Shown here in pieces: positions 33,289 through 42,441 of a DNA stretch of 64,000 bases. Source of the stretch: Buchananella hordeovulneris (lineage in GTDB: Bacteria > Actinomycetota > Actinomycetes > Actinomycetales > Actinomycetaceae); the NCBI RefSeq assembly GCF_001907235.1, contig NZ_MQVS01000010.1, positions 1 to 64,000 on the forward strand. Direction: 5' to 3'. Numbering within the stretch: position 1 is the first letter of the stretch; the number at the start of each line of letters is the position of its first letter. A program made the translations under genes and the position numbers. The notes under the pieces are model-generated. The model ran no database searches, was not told the DNA's origin, and was given only the letters and a program-made list of their open reading frames with translations.

Positions 33289-35274
33289 TCAGCCGAGCTG
33301 GGTCTCGTCGTCCGGATCGATGACCGCCCCCGCGAACTGGGCGGCGTGCAGGCGGGCGTAAGCGCCCCCGGCCGCCAGCAGCTCAGTGTGCGTACCCTGC
33401 TCGACAATGTCGCCGTGCTCCATAACCAAAATGAGGTCGGCGTCGCGGATGGTGGACAGACGGTGGGCGATCACGAAGCTCGTGCGCCCCTGCCGCAGCG
33501 CTGCCATTGCCTGCTGCACCAGCAGCTCAGTGCGGGTGTCGACCGAGCTGGTGGCCTCGTCCAGGATCAGCACCGCCGGGTCGGCGACGAAGGCCCGGGC
33601 AATGGTGATGAGCTGCCGTTGGCCCGCCGAAACGTTGGCCGCATCCTCCTCCAGCACCGTGTCGTAGCCGTCGGGCAGCGTGTGTACGAAGTGGTCGACG
33701 AAAGCCGCCTGCGCCGCGGCCAACACCTCGGCGTCGGTGGCCGTGTGCCGCCCGTAACGAATGTTCTCCTTGATGGTGCCCTGGAAGAGCCACGGGTCTT
33801 GCAGCACCATGCCGGTGCGCCCCCGCACGTCGGCGCGCCGCAGGTCCGCGATGCGTTGGCCGTTCAGGGTAATTTGCCCGCCATCGAGTTCGTAGAACCG
33901 CATCACCAGGTTCACCAGCGTGGTCTTGCCCGCCCCGGTGGGGCCGACGATGGCCACGGTCTGTCCCGGCGCCACCCGGAATGACAGGTCACGGATGAGT
34001 TCGGTGTCCGGGTTGTAGGAGAACCGGACGTTCTCGAAGGCGATAGTGCCGTCCCCGGCAGCGGGCGCGGGAGCGTCGGCGGCGTCGGGGCTCTCTTCCT
34101 CCGCATCCAACAGCGCGAAAACCCGCTCCGCCGAGGCCACCCCCGACTGCACGGCCGCCGCCATCGCCCCCAGCTGCCCGAGCGGTTGGCTGAACTGCTG
34201 GGAGTATTGGATGAAGGCTTGAATGTCGCCCAGTCGCAGGTTGCCGCCCGCCACCAGCAGCCCCCCGAGCACGGCGATGGCCACGTAGGTGAGGGAACCA
34301 ACGAAGGTCATCACCGGCATGAAGACGCCCGAATAGAACTGCGCCTTGAAGGAGGCCCGAAAGAGTTCGTCGTTCTCGGCGTCGAACGCGGCCTGCTGGT
34401 CCTTCCCTCGCCCGAATGCTCGCACCAGCGTGTGCCCGGAGAAGGATTCCTCGACCCGCGCATTCAGCAGCCCTGTTTGCTTCCATTGCGTCTTGAACGC
34501 CGCCTGGGAACGCGGCCCGATCACCCCGAACATGACGCCCATGAGCGGCAGGCCGATGAGCGCCACCAACGCCAGCTTCCAGGAGATCGTGAACATCATG
34601 AGCAGCACGCCCAGGACCGTCAGCACCTGCGACAGGGCGCCGGACAACTGCTGTTGCAGCATGTTGGTGAGATTGTCGACGTCGTTGGTCACGCGCGACA
34701 ACAGGTCCCCGCGGGAGGTCTTGTCGAAGTACGACAGCGGCAGGCGATGGATCTTGTCCTCCACCCGTCGCCGCAAACGGTGCATGGCGCGCACCACGGC
34801 CACGTTCAGCAGGTAGCCCTGCGCCCACATCAGCAGCGCCGAGACCAGGTAGATGCCGGCCACCAGCAGTATTACCCGCCACAGGGCCGCGAAGTCGACC
34901 CCCTGGCCGGGCCGCAGCTCCATCACCGCCACCATGTTGGCCACCTGTTCCTGCCCGGCGGCTCGCAGTTGGTTCACCACGTCGGCTTGGCTCACGCCTG
35001 CCGGCAACGACCGGGACACGAAGCCCTCAAAGACGAGGTTGGTGGCGCGCCCCAGCACCTTCGGGGCCCACACCGCCAGCGCCACCCCCACCAGCGCGCA
35101 CAAGAACGCCACGGCCACCATGGCCTTATAGGGGGCAAACAGCCGCAGCATGCGTTTGCACGACGGCCAGAAGTTGTCGGCTTTACCAACCGGCGGCGCA
35201 AAGTCCAAGCCGCCGCTCTCCCGCCCCTTTTCGATCAGCTCGTCTTCAGTCAGCTGCGCGTTGTCTTTAGTCAT
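33289..35274 (-). CDS. ABC exporter half-transporter with complete ATPase site
   Basis: 661 residues: six transmembrane helices (about 45-350), then a nucleotide-binding domain with Walker A GPTGAGKTTL, signature VSAGQRQL and Walker B VLILDEATSSVD, which keeps the catalytic Glu. The ATG overlaps the stop of the upstream half-transporter (ATGA), so the two are made together and should form a heterodimer. The long cytoplasmic N-terminus (MTKDNAQLTEDEL) is typical of the second member of such pairs. Substrate unknown; this branch is usually linked to drug or lipid export. Confidence 0.9.
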   Translation of the reverse strand: MTKDNAQLTEDELIEKGRESGGLDFAPPVGKADNFWPSCKRMLRLFAPYKAMVAVAFLCALVGVALAVWAPKVLGRATNLVFEGFVSRSLPAGVSQADVVNQLRAAGQEQVANMVAVMELRPGQGVDFAALWRVILLVAGIYLVSALLMWAQGYLLNVAVVRAMHRLRRRVEDKIHRLPLSYFDKTSRGDLLSRVTNDVDNLTNMLQQQLSGALSQVLTVLGVLLMMFTISWKLALVALIGLPLMGVMFGVIGPRSQAAFKTQWKQTGLLNARVEESFSGHTLVRAFGRGKDQQAAFDAENDELFRASFKAQFYSGVFMPVMTFVGSLTYVAIAVLGGLLVAGGNLRLGDIQAFIQYSQQFSQPLGQLGAMAAAVQSGVASAERVFALLDAEEESPDAADAPAPAAGDGTIAFENVRFSYNPDTELIRDLSFRVAPGQTVAIVGPTGAGKTTLVNLVMRFYELDGGQITLNGQRIADLRRADVRGRTGMVLQDPWLFQGTIKENIRYGRHTATDAEVLAAAQAAFVDHFVHTLPDGYDTVLEEDAANVSAGQRQLITIARAFVADPAVLILDEATSSVDTRTELLVQQAMAALRQGRTSFVIAHRLSTIRDADLILVMEHGDIVEQGTHTELLAAGGAYARLHAAQFAGAVIDPDDETQLG

Positions 35275-37007
35275 CAGGCGGCCTCCGCCCCGAGCTGGGA
35301 GTCAATAATTTCTTGGTAGACGGCGCACGACGCCAACAGCTCGGCGTGGCTCCCCAGGCCGACGACGCGACCCTCATCCAACACCAGGATGCGTTCAGCT
35401 TCCTGAATCGTGGAGACCCGTTGAGCAACGACGATCTTGGTCACGTCTGGCAGCGTCGACCACAGGGCGGCCCGCAGGCGGGCGTCCGTGGCCACATCCA
35501 ACGCGGAGAAGGAATCGTCGAAGACGAGGATGTCGGGCTGGGCCACCAGGGCGCGGGCAATGGCCAGTCGCTGCCGCTGGCCACCCGAGACATTGGTGCC
35601 ACCCTGCGAAATGGGCGCCGCTAGTTGGCCCTCTTTGGCGGCCACGAAGTCTTTGGCCTGGGCGCATTCCAGGGCCGCCCACATGTCTTCCTCGCTGGCC
35701 TGCGGACGTCCAAACTGCAAGTTGCTGGCGATCGTCCCGCCGAAGAGGTAGGGGCGCTGCGGGACGAGCGCCACTCGGCCCGCTAATGTCTCCTGCGCTA
35801 GCTGCCGCACGTCGACTCCCCCGACCAGCACCTGCCCAGCCGTGACGTCGACCAGCCGCGGAATGAGATTGGTGAGGGTGGTCTTGCCGGCCCCGGTGGA
35901 GCCGACGATGGCGAGGGTCTGGCCTGGTTCCACCGTGAAGGACACGTCCTGCAGCACCGGGCTCTCGGCCCCGGGATAGCCGAAGCTGACCTGGCGAAAC
36001 TCTAGGCGGCCCGGCGTCGGCAGCTGCGTGACGGGCGAGTCCGGGTAGTGCAAGGACGTGTCGGTGGCCAGCACCTCGTGGATGCGGCGGGCGGCCACCA
36101 CGGCCCGCGAGATGAAGATCGTCAGGAAGCTGCCCATCACCACCCCCATGAGGATCTGCATCGCGTAGGCCATGAAGGCGAACAGGGTGCCGACCTGCGT
36201 GGTGCCGTTGTCAACCTGGGCCCCACCGAACCAGATGATGGCGACGATGGTGATTTCCAGGACGAACATGACGGCCGGGAAAAGGAAGACAAACAGGGAG
36301 CCGACCCGCCAGCCGATGTCCAGCATGTCGTCGTTAGCCTGGGCGAAACGCTTCTTTTCCACCTCCTCGCGCACGAATGCGCGCACCACCCGGATGCCGC
36401 CCAGCTGTTCGCGCAGCACCCGGTTCAGGCCATCGAGCTTGTCCTGGTAGAGCCGAAAACCGGGGATCATGCGGCCGATGATGAGCCCCGTAATGACCAG
36501 CAGCACGGGAATGGCCACCGCCAGCACCCAGGCCAGGCCGACGTCGTGCCGCACCGCCATGATCACACCCCCGATTGCCAGCAGCGGGGCGAGGACCAGC
36601 ATGGTCACCGAGACCTGCACCAACATCTGCACCTGCTGCACGTCGTTGGTGTTGCGGGTGATGAGGGAGCCGGGCCCGAAGTGCGAGACCTCGCGGGCCG
36701 AGAAGCCAGAGACCTGGTGGAAGAGGGCGCGGCGCATGTCGCGCCCCACGGCCATCGCCCCCCGCGACCCGAGGTAGGCACCGACGATGGCGGCGACGAT
36801 CTGCACGAGGGCCACGGCCAGCATCCAGGCCCCGGTACGCCAGATGTAGGCGGTGTCCGCCTTGGCCACGCCGTTGTTGATGATGTCGGCGTTCAAGGTG
36901 GGGATGTAGAGAGTGACCAGGGCAACTATGGCTTGCAGCACCACCACTCCGACAAAGAGCGGCCAGTGAGGCCGACCAAACCGAGAGAGAACTTTTAACA
37001 AGACCAT
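35274..37007 (-). CDS. ABC exporter half-transporter with degenerate ATPase site
   Basis: 577 residues; ATG 37007 has AGGTGGAG 5 bases upstream, preferred over GTG 37013. Six transmembrane helices (about 15-310) precede an ATPase domain with Walker A GSTGAGKTTL and signature VSGGQRQR. The Walker B reads ILVFDDSFSALD, with Asp in place of the catalytic Glu, as in the degenerate site of heterodimeric exporters such as TM287/288 and BmrCD. First gene of a two-gene operon, divergent from a TetR gene with palindromes between them. Confidence 0.9.
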   Translation of the reverse strand: MVLLKVLSRFGRPHWPLFVGVVVLQAIVALVTLYIPTLNADIINNGVAKADTAYIWRTGAWMLAVALVQIVAAIVGAYLGSRGAMAVGRDMRRALFHQVSGFSAREVSHFGPGSLITRNTNDVQQVQMLVQVSVTMLVLAPLLAIGGVIMAVRHDVGLAWVLAVAIPVLLVITGLIIGRMIPGFRLYQDKLDGLNRVLREQLGGIRVVRAFVREEVEKKRFAQANDDMLDIGWRVGSLFVFLFPAVMFVLEITIVAIIWFGGAQVDNGTTQVGTLFAFMAYAMQILMGVVMGSFLTIFISRAVVAARRIHEVLATDTSLHYPDSPVTQLPTPGRLEFRQVSFGYPGAESPVLQDVSFTVEPGQTLAIVGSTGAGKTTLTNLIPRLVDVTAGQVLVGGVDVRQLAQETLAGRVALVPQRPYLFGGTIASNLQFGRPQASEEDMWAALECAQAKDFVAAKEGQLAAPISQGGTNVSGGQRQRLAIARALVAQPDILVFDDSFSALDVATDARLRAALWSTLPDVTKIVVAQRVSTIQEAERILVLDEGRVVGLGSHAELLASCAVYQEIIDSQLGAEAA

Positions 37008-37230
37008 ACTCACTCCACCTAACTCCTACGGCTGCCCGCGCCCGCGTTGACAGCCCGACTACTGTACCCTTGGACCCGGTCGTGCATGGCGACTCAGCCC
37101 GGGGCGATTGCTCTCGCCGTCGGGGGCTCCTCGGGCCCGGTCACACGTGACGACTCACCCCTGCCGATACCGCCGGAATGCTTATCTGCCGTCGGCATGT
37201 GCGATAGCACACCGCCCTCACCTAAACCGC

Positions 37231-37244
37231 AATACCCCAGTATT
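37231..37244. promoter_or_regulatory. Palindrome AATAC-N4-GTATT, operator candidate
   Basis: Perfect 5-bp arms in the ABC/TetR intergenic region. A longer related copy lies at 37326-37340. Confidence 0.5.
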
Positions 37245-37325
37245 TTTGTGGCAGAATGATTATCGCAAGCACCTCTAGCCCCGTCTCCTCGGTGTCGGTA
37301 GTGCAAGTTCCCGGGGAAGCGCCGC

Positions 37326-37340
37326 TAATACGCAGTATTA
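37326..37340. promoter_or_regulatory. Palindrome TAATAC-GCA-GTATTA, operator candidate for TetR
   Basis: Perfect 6-bp arms, 15 bp before the TetR-family start at 37356 and related to the site at 37231. The rest of the 348-bp gap (37008-37355) holds no gene. A TACAGT hexamer on the minus strand (37061-37066) could be the -10 element of the ABC operon. Confidence 0.6.
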
Positions 37341-37355
37341 CCGAGCCGAAACGAT

Positions 37356-37943
37356 GTGAACGTGAACACTCATTCAGCTTCCACGAAGGGCACGGAACGC
37401 AAACGCGCTGTCGTTGAAGCCGCCGCCGCAATTTTACGGGAAAGCGGCCCGGCGGCAGTTACTCACCGAGCCGTGGCCCGCCGAGCCCGCAGCTCGTTAT
37501 CCGCTACCACCTACTACTTCGAAGGTATCGCCGACCTCCTGCACCAGGCCGGCAGGGCCAACATGGCGCGGTGGGCGTCGCGGGCCGAGCGGGTGGCCGA
37601 GCAGGCGGAGGCCGCGCCGGGTTACCTGCCCGACGACGCCCTAGTCGAACTGCTCTTAGAGGCGTGTATCCCGAAGGATGAGAACCTGCAAGCTCACTAC
37701 AGTCAGCTCATTTCCTCCGGCAACTCGACCCTAGTTTCCAGCGCCTACCGCACCGGCAGGTCACGCCTAAACGCCGCGGTCATCCGGATCCTGAACTGCC
37801 GCGAGGTGCCGCTCAGCGCTGACCTCGTGATCGGGGTGGTCGACGGAGCGGCCGTATCTGCACTGTCGGAAGGACGGGACGTGCACGCCACCATCAGGGA
37901 GCTGCTCACCTCCCTCCTACAGGCCACCAATCCCCACCGCTAG
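37356..37943 (+). CDS. TetR-family transcriptional regulator
   Basis: 195 residues from GTG 37356 (GTG 37362 also possible). N-terminal DNA-binding domain: RKRAVVEAAAAILRESG, then VTHRAVARRARSSLSATTYYFEG, the TetR helix-turn-helix followed by the YYFxGIxDLL helix. The C-terminal region is of the type seen in small TetR repressors of exporters. It is divergent from the ABC pair, with matching AATAC/GTATT palindromes between, so it most likely represses the exporter and itself. Confidence 0.87.
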   Translation: MNVNTHSASTKGTERKRAVVEAAAAILRESGPAAVTHRAVARRARSSLSATTYYFEGIADLLHQAGRANMARWASRAERVAEQAEAAPGYLPDDALVELLLEACIPKDENLQAHYSQLISSGNSTLVSSAYRTGRSRLNAAVIRILNCREVPLSADLVIGVVDGAAVSALSEGRDVHATIRELLTSLLQATNPHR

Positions 37944-37969
37944 CCCCAAAATCCCCACGCCTAATCCAG

Positions 37970-38006
37970 GTAAGCGGTTGGTTCCCGTGGGGAACCAACC
38001 GCTTAC
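37970..38006. terminator. Bidirectional terminator between convergent genes
   Basis: Perfect 17-bp stem (37970-37986 with 37990-38006) with a GTG loop, between the TetR gene (plus) and the DMT transporter gene (minus), each ending within 30 bp of it. Confidence 0.85.
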
Positions 38007-38023
38007 TATTTCCAGCTCCGACC

Positions 38024-39058
38024 TTAGACGCGCGCCTCTTCCCGCGCCGGTTCGAGTTCGCTAGGTTCGGGCAGTTCGTGCTCGTGCTTCCTATCCAGGA
38101 AGATAGGCGCCAAACCACCGATGATAATAAGCGCACCACCGAGCATGCCGACAACCGTGAGTTTTTCCCCGAAGAAAATTAGGCCACACAAAATAGCCAC
38201 GGGGCATTCCCAGTAGGAAATCGTGGAGTATTCCACGGCCGGGAGGTTGCGTCCGGCCACGACCAGGAAACCCAGGGCAAATAGGCCACAGACCAGGAAC
38301 AGGGTCGCCGCCCAGCCCCACTGCTTCGGCGTGAAGGTAGAAACGCCGTGCCACGGCTTGAGCACCAGCGACATGGCCAGGGCCGCAATGGCCGCCCACA
38401 GGAAGTTCCACACGCCCCGCACCACGGAATCCATGTCCTTGCGGTAGCCGTAGAAGAACATCGCCAGCCCGTAAAACACCCCGGACAGCAGACCAAGCAA
38501 GTCACCGAGCGCCTTCTTCGGGAACTCTGGGGTGGAGGCCTCGAAGCTCAGTCCGAAGGTGAAGCTGCCTTCCTTGAAGTCTATGACCCCAATGGTGAAG
38601 AGCATTCCGACGAATACCATGGCCAGGAAGACGGCCGCCAGCGCGGAGATGTGTTCCTTCCGGAAAATCCGGGCCAGGATCGTGCAGAACAAGGGGCCGG
38701 TGTAGATGAGGAACACCGCGTTAGCGATGGTCGTCATCAACGTCGAGGAGATGTAGCACCCCAGCGACAAACCGATGCAGACGCCGCCCATGATGACCGA
38801 AAAACTCACCTTGGCTTTGGCCACGTCGTGCAGGCGCTTCATGATGAAGGCAATAATGAGGAAGCCCACCAGGCCAGTGGTCATGCGCCCAAAGGCCAGG
38901 AACGAGCCAATCACCGATTTATCGTCAGGACTCAGATCCTGCGTGGTCATGCGTGACAGGGTTCCCACCAGGCCCATGCCTGTGGCAGACAAAAGCATGG
39001 CGATAGCACCAAGCTTGGTGTTCATCAGGTGACCATTGACGTCACGTTTGGCAGACAT
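38024..39058 (-). CDS. DMT-superfamily (EamA-like) transporter
   Basis: 344 residues; ATG 39058 has an aaagga ribosome-binding site. About ten hydrophobic helices in two EamA-type halves, with AVFLIYTGPLFCTILARIF closing the first half and YSTISYWECPVAILCGLIFF the second. A charged C-terminal tail (about 30 residues) is cytoplasmic. It is paralogous to the transporter at 41404-42366. DMT proteins export or import amino acids and other metabolites. Last gene of the arginine/guanidino gene run, so an amino-acid or guanidino substrate is plausible (inference). Confidence 0.82.
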   Translation of the reverse strand: MSAKRDVNGHLMNTKLGAIAMLLSATGMGLVGTLSRMTTQDLSPDDKSVIGSFLAFGRMTTGLVGFLIIAFIMKRLHDVAKAKVSFSVIMGGVCIGLSLGCYISSTLMTTIANAVFLIYTGPLFCTILARIFRKEHISALAAVFLAMVFVGMLFTIGVIDFKEGSFTFGLSFEASTPEFPKKALGDLLGLLSGVFYGLAMFFYGYRKDMDSVVRGVWNFLWAAIAALAMSLVLKPWHGVSTFTPKQWGWAATLFLVCGLFALGFLVVAGRNLPAVEYSTISYWECPVAILCGLIFFGEKLTVVGMLGGALIIIGGLAPIFLDRKHEHELPEPSELEPAREEARV

Positions 39059-39102
39059 CGTTGTCCTTTCAATCTGGGGTTAGTGCAAGGAACGCGGGTT
39101 AT

Positions 39103-39128
39103 GTTGGCGGGGCCGGGGCCCCGCCAAC
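39103..39128 (-). terminator. GC hairpin after MFS gene
   Basis: 12-bp perfect arms (39103-39114 with 39117-39128) in the gap between the MFS and the last DMT gene. No T-run, so it may attenuate transcription or protect mRNA ends rather than fully terminate. Confidence 0.45.
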
Positions 39129-39145
39129 CTGAGGGGCCGCCCCGC

Positions 39146-40459
39146 TCACTTCATGAATGAGCGTTGGTGCCGCGGAACGGCGAACTCCATCGTCAGCCCA
39201 GCTACCAGGGCTACCAAGGCCAGGTAGAAGGCGGGGGCGATCGACTCGCCGCTCCACTTGATAAGCGCGGTCGCGATGAACGGCGCCGTGCCACCAAGCA
39301 GCGCGTTGGCGGTGTTGAACGACAGGGCGAAACCGGAGTAGCGCACCTCCGTGGGGAAGCTCTCGGCCAGGAAGGTGGCCAGGGTGCCGTCGTTGATTGT
39401 CAGCATGATGGCGAACAGGATCTGACCGATCAGGATCACGGCGATGCCGCCCTGCCCCATGAGCCAGAAGATCGGCACCGAGAGCAAGGTGAAGGCGCCG
39501 CAGGCCCACAACAACATGGTGCGCCGCCCGAAGCGATCAGAGATCCGGCCGCTGATAAGCACGAAGATGATGTAGATCGCCAGGGTAATGGTGGTCAGGA
39601 GCGTGGCCGTGCTCTCCTTGACCTTCAATTCCTCGTGCACGTAAACGGGCATGTAGCTCAGCAGCAGGTAGAAGGCCACCGCGTTCAGGCAGGCGACCCC
39701 GAAGCCCACACACACCGCCCGCGTGTGCTCCCGCACCAGCTTGACCAGCGGAGACTTCTGCTGCGCGATCTTCTTGTCGGACGCCTCCCGCATCTCCTGG
39801 AACTCGGGCGAGTCCTCCAAGTGCACCCGGATGTAGCGGCCGATCAGGCCCAGCGGCCCGGCCAACAGGAAGGGGATCCGCCAGCCCCACGAGTGCATGT
39901 CGGCATCACTGAGCAGGGCGAACAGGGCCGAGACCAGCAGCGACCCACCCAGCAATCCGGCGGCGGTAGAGGCCGGCACCAGCGAGGTGTAGGCCCCGCG
40001 GTGTTTCTCCGGAGCGTACTCGGCCAGGAAGGTGCCGGCGCCGGCATACTCGCCCGAGGCCGAGAAGCCTTGGATCAGGCGCAGCGCTAGTAGCCCAAGT
40101 GCCGCCCAGATGCCGATGCTGGCGTAGCCCGGCAGCAGCCCGATGAGGAACGTCGAGCCGGACATGATGAGGATCGACCACGCCAGCGCCCACCGGCGGC
40201 CCAGCCTGTCGCCCCACCAGCCCCACACGACGGCTCCGACGGGCCGCAGCAGGAAGGACATGGCAAAGACCGCATAGGTGGACAGCAGCTTGGTGGTGGG
40301 GTCACTCGCGGGGAAGAACACGTCCCCGATCACCAATGCCAAGTAGCCGTAGGAGGCGTAGTCAAACCATTCGATAAAATTTCCAATGAAGCTGGCCGTG
40401 GCAGCACGCCGCAGCACCACATGCTGCTCGTGCTTATCGACCCTTAGATCATCTGCCAT
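39146..40459 (-). CDS. MFS transporter, metabolite:H+ symporter (ProP-like) family
   Basis: 437 residues with 12 predicted helices; ATG 40459 has agaggag upstream. Family motifs: FIEWFDYASYGYLA in helix 1, GDRLGRRWAL between helices 2 and 3, LRLIQGFSASGEYAGA in helix 4, EDSPEFQEM in the central loop, and GRISDRFGRRTML in the second half. These match the MHS branch (ProP, ShiA, KgtP), proton symporters for zwitterions and carboxylates such as betaine, proline and alpha-ketoglutarate. In this locus a guanidino or betaine-like substrate is plausible, but that is inference. Confidence 0.88.
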   Translation of the reverse strand: MADDLRVDKHEQHVVLRRAATASFIGNFIEWFDYASYGYLALVIGDVFFPASDPTTKLLSTYAVFAMSFLLRPVGAVVWGWWGDRLGRRWALAWSILIMSGSTFLIGLLPGYASIGIWAALGLLALRLIQGFSASGEYAGAGTFLAEYAPEKHRGAYTSLVPASTAAGLLGGSLLVSALFALLSDADMHSWGWRIPFLLAGPLGLIGRYIRVHLEDSPEFQEMREASDKKIAQQKSPLVKLVREHTRAVCVGFGVACLNAVAFYLLLSYMPVYVHEELKVKESTATLLTTITLAIYIIFVLISGRISDRFGRRTMLLWACGAFTLLSVPIFWLMGQGGIAVILIGQILFAIMLTINDGTLATFLAESFPTEVRYSGFALSFNTANALLGGTAPFIATALIKWSGESIAPAFYLALVALVAGLTMEFAVPRHQRSFMK

Positions 40460-40502
40460 GATCTTTCTCCTCTAACCCAGATTTCTTTTCTCGTACGGGC
40501 CC

Positions 40503-40566
40503 GGCCCCGGCTTACGCCGGGGCCCCGACGCCTCCGCTTAGCCACCTCACACGCCCTGAGGTGGCT
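40503..40566 (-). terminator. Two hairpins between creatininase-like and MFS genes
   Basis: 10-bp perfect arms at 40540-40549 with 40557-40566, and 9-bp arms at 40503-40511 with 40516-40524. No T-run follows either, so they are perhaps intercistronic processing or attenuation structures. Confidence 0.4.
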
Positions 40567-40605
40567 GCCCGTTAGAACGTCGGACTTTTGGCTGCCGGAG
40601 CCCAG

Positions 40606-41379
40606 CTAGTGGGGGAACTCTGCGTTGAGCACATCGACCATCCCGTGGACGATCGACTCCGTTAGCACTTGCCCCTTTTCGGCACTGGCGGCCGCCGCCG
40701 ACGACAGGCACCCGGAGGCGGGTGTCCGCTCGGCGATGGCTGGCAGCACGTCGTAGGGGGGAATCTCGGCGGGCGGCAGGTCCATGACCGCCTCCATGTC
40801 GACCAGATCTGGCAGATGCAGCAGCATCAAGGAGGTCTCCATGACACCGCCGTGTTCCACATCCCAGCCGGGGAAGCCGTCGGGGTACAACCGCTCAATC
40901 GTTTCGGGGGACACGAAGTCCCAGTAGGACAAGATGACCACCTTGGGGGGCGTGACACCACTGCGCGTAATGTCGCGCAGCGCCAAGTCCACACCCTCGT
41001 AGACAAACTGGTAGTTCTCGTAGTGGCCGTTGACGAAGGCAATCTCGCGCACCCCGTGCCGGAACAGTTCGTTGACCAGCGTGCGGGTGGTTTCAATGAC
41101 TAGCGCAGCATCGAAGCCGAAGCTGCCAATGATGTGATTACCACCGCCGGAGCGTTGCTGGGACTTATACCCCATGGTGATAGTCGGGCCGACCAGCGCC
41201 CCAACTTCTTTCGCCACCAGTTCTGCCACCAGGGTCGACAGATAGGTGTCCACCCCGAGCGGCATGTGCGGGCCGTGTTGCTCCACCGAACCGACAGGCA
41301 CCAGCAGCACGGTCTTGCCGTCTGCCACCCGTTCCCGGTAGGCGAAGGCGTTCAGGCGCATGATGTTAACTTCGGACAT
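40606..41379 (-). CDS. Creatininase-family amidohydrolase
   Basis: 257 residues; ATG 41379 has a perfect AGGAGG 6 bases upstream, which excludes the in-frame extension. Family metal-binding motifs: VGSVEQHGPHMPLGVDT (Glu, His, Asp), FVNGHYENYQ (the NGHGGN-type block) and VEHGGVMETSLML (HxGxxETS). The family includes creatinine amidohydrolase and other cyclic-amide or formamide hydrolases (for example ArfB, MftE), so the substrate is not settled. Next to a glycine-amidinotransferase-like gene and the arc operon, a guanidino compound is a reasonable guess. Confidence 0.82.
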   Translation of the reverse strand: MSEVNIMRLNAFAYRERVADGKTVLLVPVGSVEQHGPHMPLGVDTYLSTLVAELVAKEVGALVGPTITMGYKSQQRSGGGNHIIGSFGFDAALVIETTRTLVNELFRHGVREIAFVNGHYENYQFVYEGVDLALRDITRSGVTPPKVVILSYWDFVSPETIERLYPDGFPGWDVEHGGVMETSLMLLHLPDLVDMEAVMDLPPAEIPPYDVLPAIAERTPASGCLSSAAAASAEKGQVLTESIVHGMVDVLNAEFPH

Positions 41380-41403
41380 TTCGCACCTCCTGGCGCCCAC
41401 TAG

Positions 41404-42366
41404 TCAGTGGGCGGCAGTCACCCCTTCTTCGATCGCGGTCTTCTGGCTCTTTTTCTGCTGATGCGTCGAGAAGACAATCTGCGAGACCCCACCGGCGACG
41501 ATCAACCCACCACCGATCAACTGCATGAGGCTAATTGGCTCGGAGAACAGGGCGATGCCAAGCAGGGTGGCCATGATGGTCTCTTGGTAGGAGATGGTTG
41601 CCAACTCCCCGGCCAAGAGGATCTTGGCGGCCACCGTCAGGAAGAAGAACGCCCCGAAGCCGGTCACGCAGGCGGCGATCACCAGCACGATCCATCCGCG
41701 CGTGGTCATGCCACTCAGGTCCGGTGGGCTGAAGACGAGGATCGCGCCGATCGTGCAGATGGCGAACAGGAAGTTGAACAGCGACCGCACATCGGAATCG
41801 ACATCCGTGCGGTATCTACTGAAGAAGAGGAACAAGCCGTAGGCGACCCCGGAGGCCAAAGCAACTAGGTTGCCCTGCATATACTTCGGGTCCAGGTCAA
41901 GAGTGATAGCAAAACCATCCGCGCTGGTGTATTTGATGATGCCGATGATCAGCAAACATCCGACGAACACCGCCACGAGGGACAAAGCCGTCACCTTCGT
42001 GAAGGGTTCCTTCAAGAAAATGGTAGCGAGCACCGTCGAATAGATCGGACCGGTGTAAATCAGGAACGCGGCGTTAGACAGGGTAGTCATCTGCGTGGAC
42101 ATCACGTAGAGCCCGGAGAGCAGACCGAGGAACACACCGCTGAGGAGAATCATCGGACTGAACTTCAACTCCTTGAGCTTCTTGAAGCGACCAAGGACCG
42201 CGAAGATCAGCACCATCCCAATGAAGCCGGAGAAGCTTCGACAGAACGAAATAAACATGCCCGGCGCTTCAATGAAGCGCGCGAACGCTCCGATCCCACC
42301 CATGAGGCTGGAGGAGAGGAACATAAATGCGAAGCCCTTGAGCTTCAGCTTGCCTTGCGAATCCAT
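41404..42366 (-). CDS. DMT-superfamily (EamA-like) transporter
   Basis: 320 residues, about ten helices in two EamA halves. Shares AAFLIYTGPIYSTVLATIF and ATISYQETIMATLLGIALF with the DMT protein at 38024-39058, so they are paralogues. It lies between the amidinotransferase-like and creatininase-like genes, 24 bp before the latter, and is probably co-transcribed. The substrate may be the product or substrate of those enzymes (inference). Confidence 0.82.
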   Translation of the reverse strand: MDSQGKLKLKGFAFMFLSSSLMGGIGAFARFIEAPGMFISFCRSFSGFIGMVLIFAVLGRFKKLKELKFSPMILLSGVFLGLLSGLYVMSTQMTTLSNAAFLIYTGPIYSTVLATIFLKEPFTKVTALSLVAVFVGCLLIIGIIKYTSADGFAITLDLDPKYMQGNLVALASGVAYGLFLFFSRYRTDVDSDVRSLFNFLFAICTIGAILVFSPPDLSGMTTRGWIVLVIAACVTGFGAFFFLTVAAKILLAGELATISYQETIMATLLGIALFSEPISLMQLIGGGLIVAGGVSQIVFSTHQQKKSQKTAIEEGVTAAH

Positions 42367-42399
42367 CCGACACCCACTTCACCTTCTGTGTTTAAGAGA

Positions 42400-42433
42400 G
42401 GCCCTGGGCGGGGCTCACGCCCCGCCCAGGGCC
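42400..42433 (-). terminator. Strong GC hairpin after amidinotransferase gene
   Basis: Perfect 15-bp arms (42400-42414 with 42419-42433) and a TCAC loop, 8 bp after the amidinotransferase stop. No T-run on the minus strand, so partial termination or mRNA end protection is likely. Confidence 0.5.
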
Positions 42434-42441
42434 AATCACTG

